DNA from: Saxibacter everestensis
GTDB lineage: Bacteria; Actinomycetota; Actinomycetes; Actinomycetales; Brevibacteriaceae
NCBI RefSeq assembly: GCF_025787225.1
Contig: NZ_CP090958.1
Coordinates: forward strand, 1,083,856-1,147,855
Direction of reading: 5' to 3'
DNA length: 64,000 nt
The notes under the pieces were generated by a model. That model did not search any database, was not told the origin of the DNA, and saw nothing but the letters and a program-made list of their open reading frames with translations. Shown in pieces: positions 19,233 through 27,604 of this stretch. The first letter of the stretch is position 1; the number at the start of each line of letters is the position of its first letter. Position numbers and translations under genes: made by a program.

Positions 19233-19874
19233 ATGACAGGCACAGCCAGGCCACCGCGGCGTTCGACCTACCGGCACGGTGATCTTCGCAACGCCTTGCT
19301 GGCCGCCGGCGTCGACCTGGCGCGCGCCGGGGGACCGGCGGCGGTGGTGCTGAGGGAAACAACCCGTCGTGCCGGAGTCGCACCGAATGCCGCCTATCGG
19401 CATTTCGCCGACCGGAAGGCGCTGCTACAGGCGGTCTCCGCGGCCGCTATGGCACAGCTCGCGATCGCGATGGAAGCCGAGCTGGCGAATCTGCCGGAGA
19501 CGACCAGTGCCGAGACGGCGCACGCCAGGTTACGGTCGGTCGGCGTCGGCTACCTGCGCTTTGCCCAGGCCGAGCCGGGTCTGTTTCGTGCGGCGTTCTC
19601 GGTTCCGGATGACCTGCACGGCGCCGCCAGCGCCGACTCGGCCGGCAGGAGCGGCAAGACTCCGTTTCAGCTGCTGGGGATCGCGCTCGACGAGTTGGTC
19701 GCGACGGGCGTGCTGCCCGCAGCCAAACGGCAGGGCGCGGAGTTCCTTGCCTGGTCGTCGGTGCATGGCCTGGCCATGTTGTTGATCGACGGCCCGCTGC
19801 GGGAGCTTGAACCTGCGCAGCGGCGGGTCGTCGAAGCGCAGCTGTTGGACATGGTCGACCTGGGTCTTCGCTAA
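19233..19874 (+). CDS. TetR-family regulator
   Basis: A 213-residue TetR protein. The helix-turn-helix is VVLRETTRRAGVAPNAAYRHFADRKALLQAV near residues 35-65, and the rest is a helical ligand domain of the WHG type by its LRSVGVGYLRFAQAEPGLFRAAF pattern. ATG 19233 is chosen because AAGGAGAC precedes it; longer in-frame starts lie upstream of the operator. With a palindrome just before its start, it most likely represses itself. No target gene lies downstream on the same strand; the next gene converges on it. Confidence 0.87.
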   Translation: MTGTARPPRRSTYRHGDLRNALLAAGVDLARAGGPAAVVLRETTRRAGVAPNAAYRHFADRKALLQAVSAAAMAQLAIAMEAELANLPETTSAETAHARLRSVGVGYLRFAQAEPGLFRAAFSVPDDLHGAASADSAGRSGKTPFQLLGIALDELVATGVLPAAKRQGAEFLAWSSVHGLAMLLIDGPLRELEPAQRRVVEAQLLDMVDLGLR

Positions 19875-19985
19875 CCTCCAAGCCGGCCTTCGCAGCCAAG
19901 CCCGCCGGCCGGCCGCCGTCAGCCGCGCAGCCGGCCGTTGTCAGCCGCGCAGCGCCAGCCGGTCTTCGCTAACCTCCAAGCCGGG
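19863..19985. repeat. 98-bp spaced direct duplication between tetR and recQ
   Basis: GGTCTTCGCTAACCTCCAAG begins at 19863 (the 3' end of the tetR gene) and again at 19961. The element GTCAGCCGCGCAGC occurs at 19918, 19940 and 20007, the last inside the recQ 3' end. The convergent spacer therefore consists of copies of both gene ends. Confidence 0.75.
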
Positions 19986-20007
19986 CCCGCCAGCCCGACG
20001 GCCGTCG

Positions 20008-22221
20008 TCAGCCGCGCAGCGCCAGCGCGAACGGCAGCACGGAGCCCGCGCCGGCAGCACGCAGGGTGCCACCGGCAATCGTCATCGTCCAGCGGCTGTC
20101 GATGAGGTCGTCGACCAGCAGCACAGGCCCGCCGCCCAGCCCTGCCAGCCCGGACTCAAGCTCCTCGCCGACCCGGAAGCGGTTCCACAGCGAGCCGACC
20201 CGGAAGGCGCTGTTTCCGGTCGCCGGCGCTCCCTCCGATAGCGATAGCGCCCCCAGATACGGCAGCCTGCCGATGTTGCTCAGCCCGGTGGCGAGCGAGC
20301 CGACGAGTTCGGGGCGGCTTGCCGAGGGCACGCTCACGATCGCTGTGGGCCGCTGAGCCCAATCCCAGCCAGCCAGCACCTTGATACAAGCCGTCAACAG
20401 GGCTTGATCCACGGCTTGGTCGGGGGCATCCGCGGTAAACACCTCGCGCAGGCGATTGCCCCAGCCGAGGTCGGTGAGCCGAGCCAGCACCCGGCCCTCC
20501 TCGACGGTTTTATCGGCCGGGATCTTCCCCTTGACCGGTACGCCGCGCTGCGCGAGGCCCGGCGGCCACTGCAGCCGGGGAGCGACCTCGACTCCGACCT
20601 TTACGAGAGACTGCTGGGCATTCTGTTCGGCAGCCGGATCGATGGCAGGTGAATACCAGGCTGCGGCGCAGTTATCGCAGCGGCCGCACGGAGCTGCCGT
20701 GGCGTCGTCCAGCGACTGTGCGATGAACTCCATCCGGCACTGCGTCGTTCGCTCGAACTCCAGCATGGCGCCTTGCTCGGCAACCCGACCGGCCGCAATT
20801 CGCTGGTAGCGTTCGGCGTCGTACTCCCATGCCTGGCCGGTCGACAACCAGCCGCCGCTGACCCGCTGCACGGCGCCGTCCACGTCAAGGACTTTCAGAA
20901 GCAGCTCCAACGGCGTGCGGCGAAGGTCGACCCGGGCCTCCAGAGCGGTGGTTGACAGCGGGGTGCCGGCTTCCCGCAACTCGGCCAGCACTGCGGCCGC
21001 CTTTTGCTCATTCGGCATCGAGGCCGTGGCGAAGTACTTCCAGATTTCCTGGTCCTCCGGACCCGGGAGCAGCAGGACATCGGCGTTGTCGGTCGCGCGC
21101 CCCGCCCGTCCGACCTGCTGGTAATAGGCGACTGGGGATGACGGTGCGCCGATATGCACGACGAAACCCAGATCCGGCTTGTCGAAACCCATGCCGAGGG
21201 CGCTGGTGGCTACCAGGGCCTTGACCCGATTGTCTTTCAGGCGTTGTTCGGCCTCGGCGCGTTCGCTGGGATCGGTTCGGCCGGTGTAGGCCTGCACCGC
21301 GTGACCGGCGTCGCGCAGCATTTTGGCGGTGTCCTCGGCGGTGGAGACCGTGAGGCAATAGATGATCCCGCTGCCAGGCAAGTCATCGAGGTGGGTGAGC
21401 AGCCAGGCGAGCCGGGACCGGGAATCGGGCAGGTTCAGCACGCCGAGCCGAAGTGAGTCCCGGGCCAGGGCACCGCGGATCGTGAGTACCGCACTGTCTG
21501 GAGCTGCGCCGGTGGCCGATTCGCCCTGGGCCGAACCGAGCTGCTCGGCAACATCTTCGACCACGCGGGAGTTCGCCGTGGCGGTCGTGGCCAGAACCGG
21601 GACGGAATTGGGCAGTCGGCCGATCAGTTCCCGCAATCGCCGGTAGTCGGGGCGGAAATCGTGGCCCCAGTCCGAGATGCAGTGCGCCTCGTCGATCACC
21701 AGCAGGCCGGTGCGCCGGATCAGTTCAGGCAGCTGCTCGTCGCGGAAGCGCGGATTGTTCAATCGCTCGGGCGAAACCAGCAGGACGTCGACCGAATCTT
21801 CGGCCAGCCTGGTCTGGATCTCATCCCACTCGTGGTTGTTAGCGGAGTTGATCGCCGCGGCGCGCACGCCGGCCCTGGCGGCCGCGGCCACCTGATCGCG
21901 CATCAACGCGAGCAGCGGCGAAACGATGATCGACGGGCCGGCGCCGAGCCGGCGCAGCAGCAGGGTGGCGACGAAGTAGACAGCCGACTTCCCCCAGCCG
22001 GTTCGCTGTACGACCAGGGCGCGGCGCCGATCCCGAACCAGTGCCTCAACCGCCTCGAACTGGCCGGGATGAAAATCGGCAGCGGGCGAGCCGACCAGCT
22101 CGCGCAGCATCTCCGTCGCCGCCGCGCGCAGGCCGTCGTCGCTCACCGCGTCCGCGGAGGCTTGTCCGCTCAATGGCTCCGGGCTCACCGGAGAAGTCGT
22201 GATGCTTGCTGCGTCTGCCAT
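20008..22221 (-). CDS. recQ: RecQ-family DNA helicase with phosphoribosyltransferase-like C-terminus
   Basis: A 737-residue ATP-dependent helicase. The aromatic-rich start FHPGQFEAVEALV is followed by Walker A as TGWGKS, then the motif II box DEAHCISDWGHDFRPDY and ALGMGFDKPDL; QQVGRAGR is motif VI. A zinc-binding pattern CRMEF...CGRCDNC follows. The last 180 residues differ from classical RecQ: they end in a PRTase-like loop, VLLVDDLIDSRWTMT, in place of an HRDC domain. Such fusions occur in other actinobacterial RecQ proteins. Several ATG-distal starts are possible; GGGGAG is very close to ATG 22221. Confidence 0.88.
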   Translation of the reverse strand: MADAASITTSPVSPEPLSGQASADAVSDDGLRAAATEMLRELVGSPAADFHPGQFEAVEALVRDRRRALVVQRTGWGKSAVYFVATLLLRRLGAGPSIIVSPLLALMRDQVAAAARAGVRAAAINSANNHEWDEIQTRLAEDSVDVLLVSPERLNNPRFRDEQLPELIRRTGLLVIDEAHCISDWGHDFRPDYRRLRELIGRLPNSVPVLATTATANSRVVEDVAEQLGSAQGESATGAAPDSAVLTIRGALARDSLRLGVLNLPDSRSRLAWLLTHLDDLPGSGIIYCLTVSTAEDTAKMLRDAGHAVQAYTGRTDPSERAEAEQRLKDNRVKALVATSALGMGFDKPDLGFVVHIGAPSSPVAYYQQVGRAGRATDNADVLLLPGPEDQEIWKYFATASMPNEQKAAAVLAELREAGTPLSTTALEARVDLRRTPLELLLKVLDVDGAVQRVSGGWLSTGQAWEYDAERYQRIAAGRVAEQGAMLEFERTTQCRMEFIAQSLDDATAAPCGRCDNCAAAWYSPAIDPAAEQNAQQSLVKVGVEVAPRLQWPPGLAQRGVPVKGKIPADKTVEEGRVLARLTDLGWGNRLREVFTADAPDQAVDQALLTACIKVLAGWDWAQRPTAIVSVPSASRPELVGSLATGLSNIGRLPYLGALSLSEGAPATGNSAFRVGSLWNRFRVGEELESGLAGLGGGPVLLVDDLIDSRWTMTIAGGTLRAAGAGSVLPFALALRG

Positions 22222-22253
22222 CTCCCCAGCATGTCAGGTGCCACCGACATCGA

Positions 22254-23009
22254 CTATCGGAGCCGGATCGAGAGATCGTCGGCGGCCTTTCTGACCTGGG
22301 CGGCTAGGCGTTCGTAGCCGCTGTCCGGCACGGCATCCGAATGGAAGGACACGCCGATGCTGGCCGCCGGCCGCCCGCCATGGTCGGTGGCCGCAGCGGC
22401 AATCGTCGTCACACCCTCCGTGACTGCGCCGCGCTCGATCGCCCAGCCACGATGGCGGTCCTCGGCCAACTGCGCCTGAAGCTCCCGGAGGTTCCTGGCC
22501 CCGACTCCGGTTCGATCGACAAACTGCCTGGCCGAGGAGAAGATCGCGAGCACCTGCTGGCGGGGGAGCAGTGCCAGCATCGCCCGCCCGGAGGCGGTCA
22601 GGTGAGCCGGAATCCGGACACCGACGCCGGTCACCAGCGTGGTCGGCACCTGCGGCTGTTCCTTCAGCAGGTACATCGTCTCGCTGCCGTGCAGGATGCC
22701 TAACTGCGCGGTGTGCGAGCTCGCGGAAACCAGCCGCGCGAGCAGAGGCTGTGCCAGGTGCTGAAGCGGCGAAGACCGTAGATAGGCACTGCCCAGCTCG
22801 AAGGCGCCGACACCGAGCCCATAGGAGTGGGATTCGGGTATCCGCACAACCAGGCCCTCGTCGATCAGGACCTTCAGCAGCTGGTAGGTGCTGCTGCGTG
22901 GGATGCCGATATGCCGGGCGAGCGCGCTCGCCGGTACCGGCCGTGAGCTGGTCGCAAGGTGGCGCAGCACGGCGGCGGTATTGCGCACCGCCGGCATTTC
23001 CGTTGCCAT
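22254..23009 (-). CDS. IclR-family regulator
   Basis: A 251-residue IclR protein: N-terminal winged helix with SALARHIGIPRSSTYQLLKVLIDEGLV (about residues 25-55) and a C-terminal GAF-like effector domain ending in IGVSFHSDAVPDSGYERLA. The start at ATG 23009 is chosen because the family's N-terminal domain begins there; an in-frame longer version would read through a repeat-rich region. It is divergent from an APC-family permease across a 318-base region with several repeated sites, so the permease is a likely target. Confidence 0.85.
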   Translation of the reverse strand: MATEMPAVRNTAAVLRHLATSSRPVPASALARHIGIPRSSTYQLLKVLIDEGLVVRIPESHSYGLGVGAFELGSAYLRSSPLQHLAQPLLARLVSASSHTAQLGILHGSETMYLLKEQPQVPTTLVTGVGVRIPAHLTASGRAMLALLPRQQVLAIFSSARQFVDRTGVGARNLRELQAQLAEDRHRGWAIERGAVTEGVTTIAAAATDHGGRPAASIGVSFHSDAVPDSGYERLAAQVRKAADDLSIRLR

Positions 23010-23114
23010 CAGGACCCCTAGCGCTGATCGGAGTGGAGAGTAACCACTTGAAGGGTAGCGGCCAGGACCTGAAGTCTCAGCCTCGCGCCGGACCCGACTC
23101 GCGATCCAGCCCTT

Positions 23115-23183
23115 GACGACCAGGAGAATGAGCACGCAACGGCCAGGCGAATGAGCCCTCAACGGCCAGGCGAATCACCGCAC
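23115..23183. repeat. Three 23-bp tandem repeats upstream of the permease
   Basis: Imperfect units at 23115-23137, 23138-23160 and 23161-23183 share the core CCAGGMGAAT. Units 2 and 3 are identical over their first 15 bases; unit 1 is more diverged. Confidence 0.75.
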
Positions 23184-23199
23184 ACCGAAGAGTCCATAT

Positions 23200-23281
23200 C
23201 TGAATATTTGTTCAGGAAATTAAGAATAGACCCGATATTCGTTGACTTCTCCACACTTCGTAAAGTTGAATGGTTGTTCAG
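23200..23281. promoter_or_regulatory. Two direct copies of a CTGAA-N6-TTCAG type operator
   Basis: CTGAATATTTGTTCAG (23200-23215) and TTGAATGGTTGTTCAG (23266-23281) match at 13 of 16 positions, and each is itself a partial dyad (TGAA...TTCA). They are 66 bases apart, and the second ends 46 bases before the permease ATG. Either the divergent IclR or the downstream TetR could bind. Confidence 0.55.
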
Positions 23282-23327
23282 ATGATGTGCGGCAGTGTGG
23301 CCCGCATCACTGACGACAGGAGTCAGC

Positions 23328-24791
23328 ATGTCAAGCAGTGAGCTTCAGGCAGGCAAGGTCGTTTCATCCGGCGGCAAACTGGCACAGGGACAGCTGGGGG
23401 TCTGGTCAATTGTCTTCTTCGTCATGTCGGCCGCCGCCCCACTGACCGTGTTTGTCAGTGGAACCCCGTCCACCTTCCGCCTCGGCGGAATCGGCGCGCC
23501 AGGCGCAATGCTCGCCTGCGGCGTCACTCTGTTGTTATTCTCCCTCGGCTTCACCGCCATGTCGCGGCATGTGCGCAACACCGGTGCCTTTTACGCCTAT
23601 GTGGCCAAGGGCCTGGGCAAACCGGCCGGCATCGGGGCGGCGATGGTCACGATATTCGCCTACGGCATGCTCTGCGTGAGCTTCTACGGCTACCTCGGCT
23701 TTTTCGCCGCGCTGACGGCCAAGGATCTCTTCGGCATCGACCTGCCATGGGGCCTATGGGCGATTGCGGCCGCGGTGATCGTGGCTTTCCTCGGCTACCG
23801 GCAGATCGATGTCGGCGCGAAGGTGCTCGCCGTGCTGCTAACCGCCGAGGTGTTGATCCTGCTCATCCTCTCCGTCGCCGTGCTGGTCAGGAGCGGGGGA
23901 GAGGGGATGTCCCTTGCGCCCTTCGATCCCGCCAATGTCTTCTTCGCCACCGGCGCCGGAACGCTCTTCGTGCTCGGCTTCGGCTCCTACATCGGGTTCG
24001 AAGGCACCGCGATCTACTCAGAGGAAGCCAAGGATCCACGGCGCACTGTTCCCAGAGCGACTTATATCGCGATCGGATTCCTGGCTATCTTCTATGCCTT
24101 CACCTTCTGGATTCTGACAGTCGCCTTCGGAATCGATGGCATCATGAGCCTGGCCCTCGGGGACGACTTCGCCGAGATGGCCTTCATTGCCACCGATCAG
24201 AACCTCGGGCTCCTTGCCGTCAAGGTGATGCAGGTGCTGATCGTCACCAGCTTCTTCGCCTGCCTGATCGCCTTTCACAACGCGTCGTCGCGTTACATCT
24301 TCTCGATGGGCCGCGAACGCCTGCTGCCGGCAGCGCTTGGTGCTACCCATCCGAAATCGAAGGCACCCCACCGAGCAAGCCTGGTGATGACCGTGATCAG
24401 CATCGTCGCGGTAATCGGTTGCGTCGTACTTGGCGCCGACCCGTATCTCGGCTTCGGGCTCTGGTCGTACTCCTCCGGTGTGATCGGGATCGTCTTCGCC
24501 CAGGCTGTCACCGCGGTGGCTGTGACGGCCTACTTCATGCGGGACCGGCAGGGGTATGGACCGTTCCGGGTGCTGATCGCGCCTGCACTCGGCGCGATAG
24601 GACTCACCATCGGCGTCATTCTGATCGTGACCAACTTCGACGTGATCACCGGGATGACCGGCGCCGTGAACTGGGTGATGATCGTGCCGACTCCGCTGCT
24701 CTTCGTCGTGGGCATCGTGATCGGATTCGTGATGAAACGCCGGAACCCGGATCACTACGCCCGCCTGGCCGAGCAGGGATCTGTCCGCTGA
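23328..24791 (+). CDS. APC-superfamily amino acid/amine permease
   Basis: A 487-residue transporter with about 12 membrane segments. The N-terminal loop GQLGVWSIVFFVMSAAAPLTV matches the APC family's first helix, with FTAMSRHVRNTGAFYAYVAKGLGKP as the next conserved block, and YIGFEGTAIYSEEAKDPRRTVPRATY is the classic cytoplasmic signature. It imports amino acids, amines or polyamines with protons; the exact substrate is unknown. ATG 23328 follows CAGGAGTCAGC. A TetR gene and a DmpA-like peptidase follow on the same strand with 25 and 0 bases between, suggesting one operon. Confidence 0.88.
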   Translation: MSSSELQAGKVVSSGGKLAQGQLGVWSIVFFVMSAAAPLTVFVSGTPSTFRLGGIGAPGAMLACGVTLLLFSLGFTAMSRHVRNTGAFYAYVAKGLGKPAGIGAAMVTIFAYGMLCVSFYGYLGFFAALTAKDLFGIDLPWGLWAIAAAVIVAFLGYRQIDVGAKVLAVLLTAEVLILLILSVAVLVRSGGEGMSLAPFDPANVFFATGAGTLFVLGFGSYIGFEGTAIYSEEAKDPRRTVPRATYIAIGFLAIFYAFTFWILTVAFGIDGIMSLALGDDFAEMAFIATDQNLGLLAVKVMQVLIVTSFFACLIAFHNASSRYIFSMGRERLLPAALGATHPKSKAPHRASLVMTVISIVAVIGCVVLGADPYLGFGLWSYSSGVIGIVFAQAVTAVAVTAYFMRDRQGYGPFRVLIAPALGAIGLTIGVILIVTNFDVITGMTGAVNWVMIVPTPLLFVVGIVIGFVMKRRNPDHYARLAEQGSVR

Positions 24792-24816
24792 CCGGGCAGT
24801 CGATACGATCATGCAC

Positions 24817-25428
24817 ATGACAAGCCGCAGCCTGAACAAGCGCCAGGCGCTGATCACCGCGACTCGCCGGGTCGCCGGCCAGCGCGGGCTGGCATCGACG
24901 ACAGTCCGCGATATCGCACTCGAGGCCGCCGTCAGCGCCGGATCGGTGCTCTATCACTATCCGACGCTGGATCAATTGCTCGCCGAGGCGGTGGACGACG
25001 TCCTGGACGAATTCCATCGGAGCCGGATCGCGGCGGTGGAATTGGTCGCCGATCCCTGCGAAAAACTCCGGGTGATGATAGTGCACGGAGTCCCGGACCG
25101 GATCACCGACAGCCTGCGGATCGTGTACGAAAGCTCAGCCTATGTCCGGGCGCATCCCGAATTGCTCCCGATGTTCCGCACGATTATGCAGCGCCAGCTC
25201 TCGCTCTACCGTCAGGTACTCGAGATCGGCGTCGGGCTTGGCGCGTTCCGGCCGCGGGCACCGCTGGCGGCGGTGGCGCAGAACATCCTGGCGCTCGAGG
25301 ATGCCTACGACTACTACGCCGTGGCCGGTGACCGGATCCCGGTCGCCGTTGCCAGGGCCAACATCATCGGTTATGCCGAGCTTGTGCTCGACTGTGACCT
25401 CGCCGAGAAAACCACGAAAAGAGAGTAA
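24817..25428 (+). CDS. TetR-family regulator
   Basis: A 203-residue TetR regulator with the helix-turn-helix STTVRDIALEAAVSAGSVLYHYPTLDQLLAEAV near residues 25-55. An in-frame ATG at 24811 is also possible, but TACGAT at 24804-24809 resembles a -10 box 7 bases before ATG 24817, which suggests an additional leaderless start at 24817. It stands between the permease and the peptidase genes and is a candidate for the repeated operators ahead of the permease. The stop TAA directly abuts the next ATG. Confidence 0.85.
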   Translation: MTSRSLNKRQALITATRRVAGQRGLASTTVRDIALEAAVSAGSVLYHYPTLDQLLAEAVDDVLDEFHRSRIAAVELVADPCEKLRVMIVHGVPDRITDSLRIVYESSAYVRAHPELLPMFRTIMQRQLSLYRQVLEIGVGLGAFRPRAPLAAVAQNILALEDAYDYYAVAGDRIPVAVARANIIGYAELVLDCDLAEKTTKRE

Positions 25429-26550
25429 ATGCTGCAGCAGCCCCGTGCCCGTGATCTTGGAATTCAACTCCCCGGCAGAACCGGCGAGCACAACGCGATC
25501 ACCGACGTTCCGGGGGTCACAGTCGGGTACACCACGCTGATCGAGGGCGCCGACGTGCGCACCGGTGTCACCGCGATCCTGCCGCGCGGTCGCGATCATG
25601 CCACGCTGCCGTGCGCCGCCGGGCGGAGTGTGCTCAACGGCAACGGCGAGATGACCGGATCGGCCTGGCTGGATGAAACCGGATCGCTCTCGCTGCCGAT
25701 ACTGATCACGAACACCCACTCGGTCGGCGCCGCCCACGAGGGTGCCGTGGCGTGGACGGCGCGGAACCACCCCGGGCAGGCCAATCAGTGGCTGCTGCCG
25801 GTGGTCGCCGAGACCTGGGACGGCTACCTCAATGACATCAACGGCCTGCACGTGCGCCCAGAGCACGCGATAGCCACCATCGACTCGGCATCAGGCGGCC
25901 CAGTTGCGGAGGGATCGGTCGGCGGCGGGACCGGGATGAACTGCTATGGGTTCAAGGGCGGTTCCGGCACCAGCTCCCGGCTGATCGGCTACGGCGACAG
26001 CACGTATACCGTCGGCGCGTTCGTGCAGGCCAACTTCGGCAGTCGCAAGGAGCTCGTCATCGCCGGCGAGCCGGTCGGGCGGGCGCTTGGCGAGGACAAC
26101 CCAATGGAAAGTTCGGACTGGTTCGCCAATCAGGGGGCCGGATCGGTGATCGTCGTCATCGCGACCGACGCTCCGCTGCTCCCTGACCAGTGCCAGGCGC
26201 TGGCCAGACGGGTTCCGCTGGGGCTGGCGCGTACCGGAACGGCGGGCTCACACTTTTCCGGCGACATCTTCCTGGCCTTCTCCACCGCGAACCAGGGCGC
26301 ACTGCGCAGCGAGATGGGCGATGCCGCCGCGCGAGAGGAACGCTACGACACACTTCGGTTCATCCCGTGGGGACAGCTGGATCCGCTGCTGACCGCAGTC
26401 GTGGAGTCGGTGGAGGAGGCCGTGCTGAACGCGATCTTCGCCGGAAAGGAGATGATCGGCCGCGCCGGGCATCGTTCGCCCGGCCTCCCCGTGCCGGCTG
26501 TGCTCGAGATGCTCGGCATCCGGGCGCCGCAGCAGGCTACGGCCGGCTGA
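25429..26550 (+). CDS. P1-family (DmpA) aminopeptidase
   Basis: A 373-residue member of the DmpA/P1 family, which self-cleaves and then acts as an aminopeptidase or amidase on small peptides. ITDVPGVTVGYTT opens the fold; TNTHSVGAAHEGA and EGSVGGGTGMNCYGFKGGSGTSSR are family blocks. The Ser in GGSGTSS fits the autocatalytic N-terminal nucleophile less well than a later HFSGDIF Ser, so I do not assign the cleavage point. ATG follows the TetR stop without a gap. The 3' end overlaps the convergent agmatine deiminase gene by 14 bases. Confidence 0.82.
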   Translation: MLQQPRARDLGIQLPGRTGEHNAITDVPGVTVGYTTLIEGADVRTGVTAILPRGRDHATLPCAAGRSVLNGNGEMTGSAWLDETGSLSLPILITNTHSVGAAHEGAVAWTARNHPGQANQWLLPVVAETWDGYLNDINGLHVRPEHAIATIDSASGGPVAEGSVGGGTGMNCYGFKGGSGTSSRLIGYGDSTYTVGAFVQANFGSRKELVIAGEPVGRALGEDNPMESSDWFANQGAGSVIVVIATDAPLLPDQCQALARRVPLGLARTGTAGSHFSGDIFLAFSTANQGALRSEMGDAAAREERYDTLRFIPWGQLDPLLTAVVESVEEAVLNAIFAGKEMIGRAGHRSPGLPVPAVLEMLGIRAPQQATAG

Positions 26551-27604
26551 AACCCTCGCGGGCGCGCCCTGGCTTCGGAGCGTCGGCGGCCGGTTGCTGC
26601 TGGGTAATGCAGTGGATGCCACCGCCCCGGGCGAAGATGGGGCGGGCGTCCACAGTCACAACTTGCCGGCCCGGGTATGCCTGCTCCAGGATCTGGCGAG
26701 CGCCTTCGTCGGCGCGGTCGCCGAAGCTGCAAGCGATGACGCCGCCGTTGACCACCAGATGGTTGATGTAACTGTAGTCGACCCAATCGTGCGCATCGCG
26801 AAGCACCTCCGGGGCAGGGACCTCCACAATTTCCCAGCTGCGGCCCTGCGCGTCCCTCGTCCCGGCCAGCAGGGAAATGATCTCCCGGGTGACCTGGAAG
26901 TCGGGGTGCGCGTCATCGCGCTGCGAGTGCACCAGCAACACACCGGGAGAGGGGATGGCGGCCACAATGTCCACGTGGCCGCGGGTGCCGAACTCCTTGT
27001 TGTCCCGGGTCAGCCCACGGGGCAGCCAGATCACCTGTGTTGCGCCAATGGTGCTGGCAAGTTCGGCTTCGACATCGGCCTTCGACAGACCAGGATTCCG
27101 GTACGGATCGAGCTGCACGGTTTCGGTGACGAGGACGGTGCCCAGCCCGTCCACCTGAATCCCGCCGCCTTCATTGACCAGTGGACTGTCAACCAGCTCC
27201 GCTCCCGAGTGCCGGACGACCGCGGCGCCGATGCCGGCGTCCTTGCCCCAGCTGGCCCAGTCCTGCTGCCCCCAGCCGTTGAAGACCCAGTCGACTCCGC
27301 CGAGCAGGCCGTCGGCGTCGTCCTTGACGAACGTGGGCCCGATGTCCCGCATCCACGCGTCGTCCAGCGGGGCGGTGACGAGTTCGATGTCGGCCGACAG
27401 GTACTTGCCCGCCGCCGTCAGGTCCGCGGGATCGACCACCATGGTGACCGGCTCGAACCCTGACACCGCATGGGCCACCTCGGCCCAGCTGACCCGAGCT
27501 TCATGCGTGTCCTCGGCGGTATTACCCAGGGAGGAACGCTCAGGCGGAAACGCCATCCACGCCCGCTCCTGTGCATCGGTTTCACTCGGCATCCGCCAAC
27601 TCAT
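26537..27604 (-). CDS. aguA: Agmatine deiminase
   Basis: Hydrolyses agmatine to N-carbamoylputrescine and ammonia in putrescine synthesis from arginine. The 355-residue protein shows WMAFPPERS near the N-terminus, DAWMRDIGPTFV, and the nucleophile Cys in GGGIHCITQQQPA near the C-terminus; NEGGGIQVDG and the HVDIVA segment supply other active-site residues. The ATG overlaps the stop of the nitrilase gene by four bases. Together they form the two-step agmatine pathway. Confidence 0.9.
   Translation of the reverse strand: MSWRMPSETDAQERAWMAFPPERSSLGNTAEDTHEARVSWAEVAHAVSGFEPVTMVVDPADLTAAGKYLSADIELVTAPLDDAWMRDIGPTFVKDDADGLLGGVDWVFNGWGQQDWASWGKDAGIGAAVVRHSGAELVDSPLVNEGGGIQVDGLGTVLVTETVQLDPYRNPGLSKADVEAELASTIGATQVIWLPRGLTRDNKEFGTRGHVDIVAAIPSPGVLLVHSQRDDAHPDFQVTREIISLLAGTRDAQGRSWEIVEVPAPEVLRDAHDWVDYSYINHLVVNGGVIACSFGDRADEGARQILEQAYPGRQVVTVDARPIFARGGGIHCITQQQPAADAPKPGRAREGFSRP

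Larger units (their letters stand above)
23010..23327. other. Divergent regulatory region between iclR and the APC permease
   Basis: This 318-base gap holds no gene. Its left part carries 23-bp tandem repeats; its right part is unusually AT-rich and carries two related 16-bp elements, listed separately. TTGACT at 23232 is a candidate -35 hexamer for the permease, but no well-spaced -10 is obvious. Confidence 0.6.
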
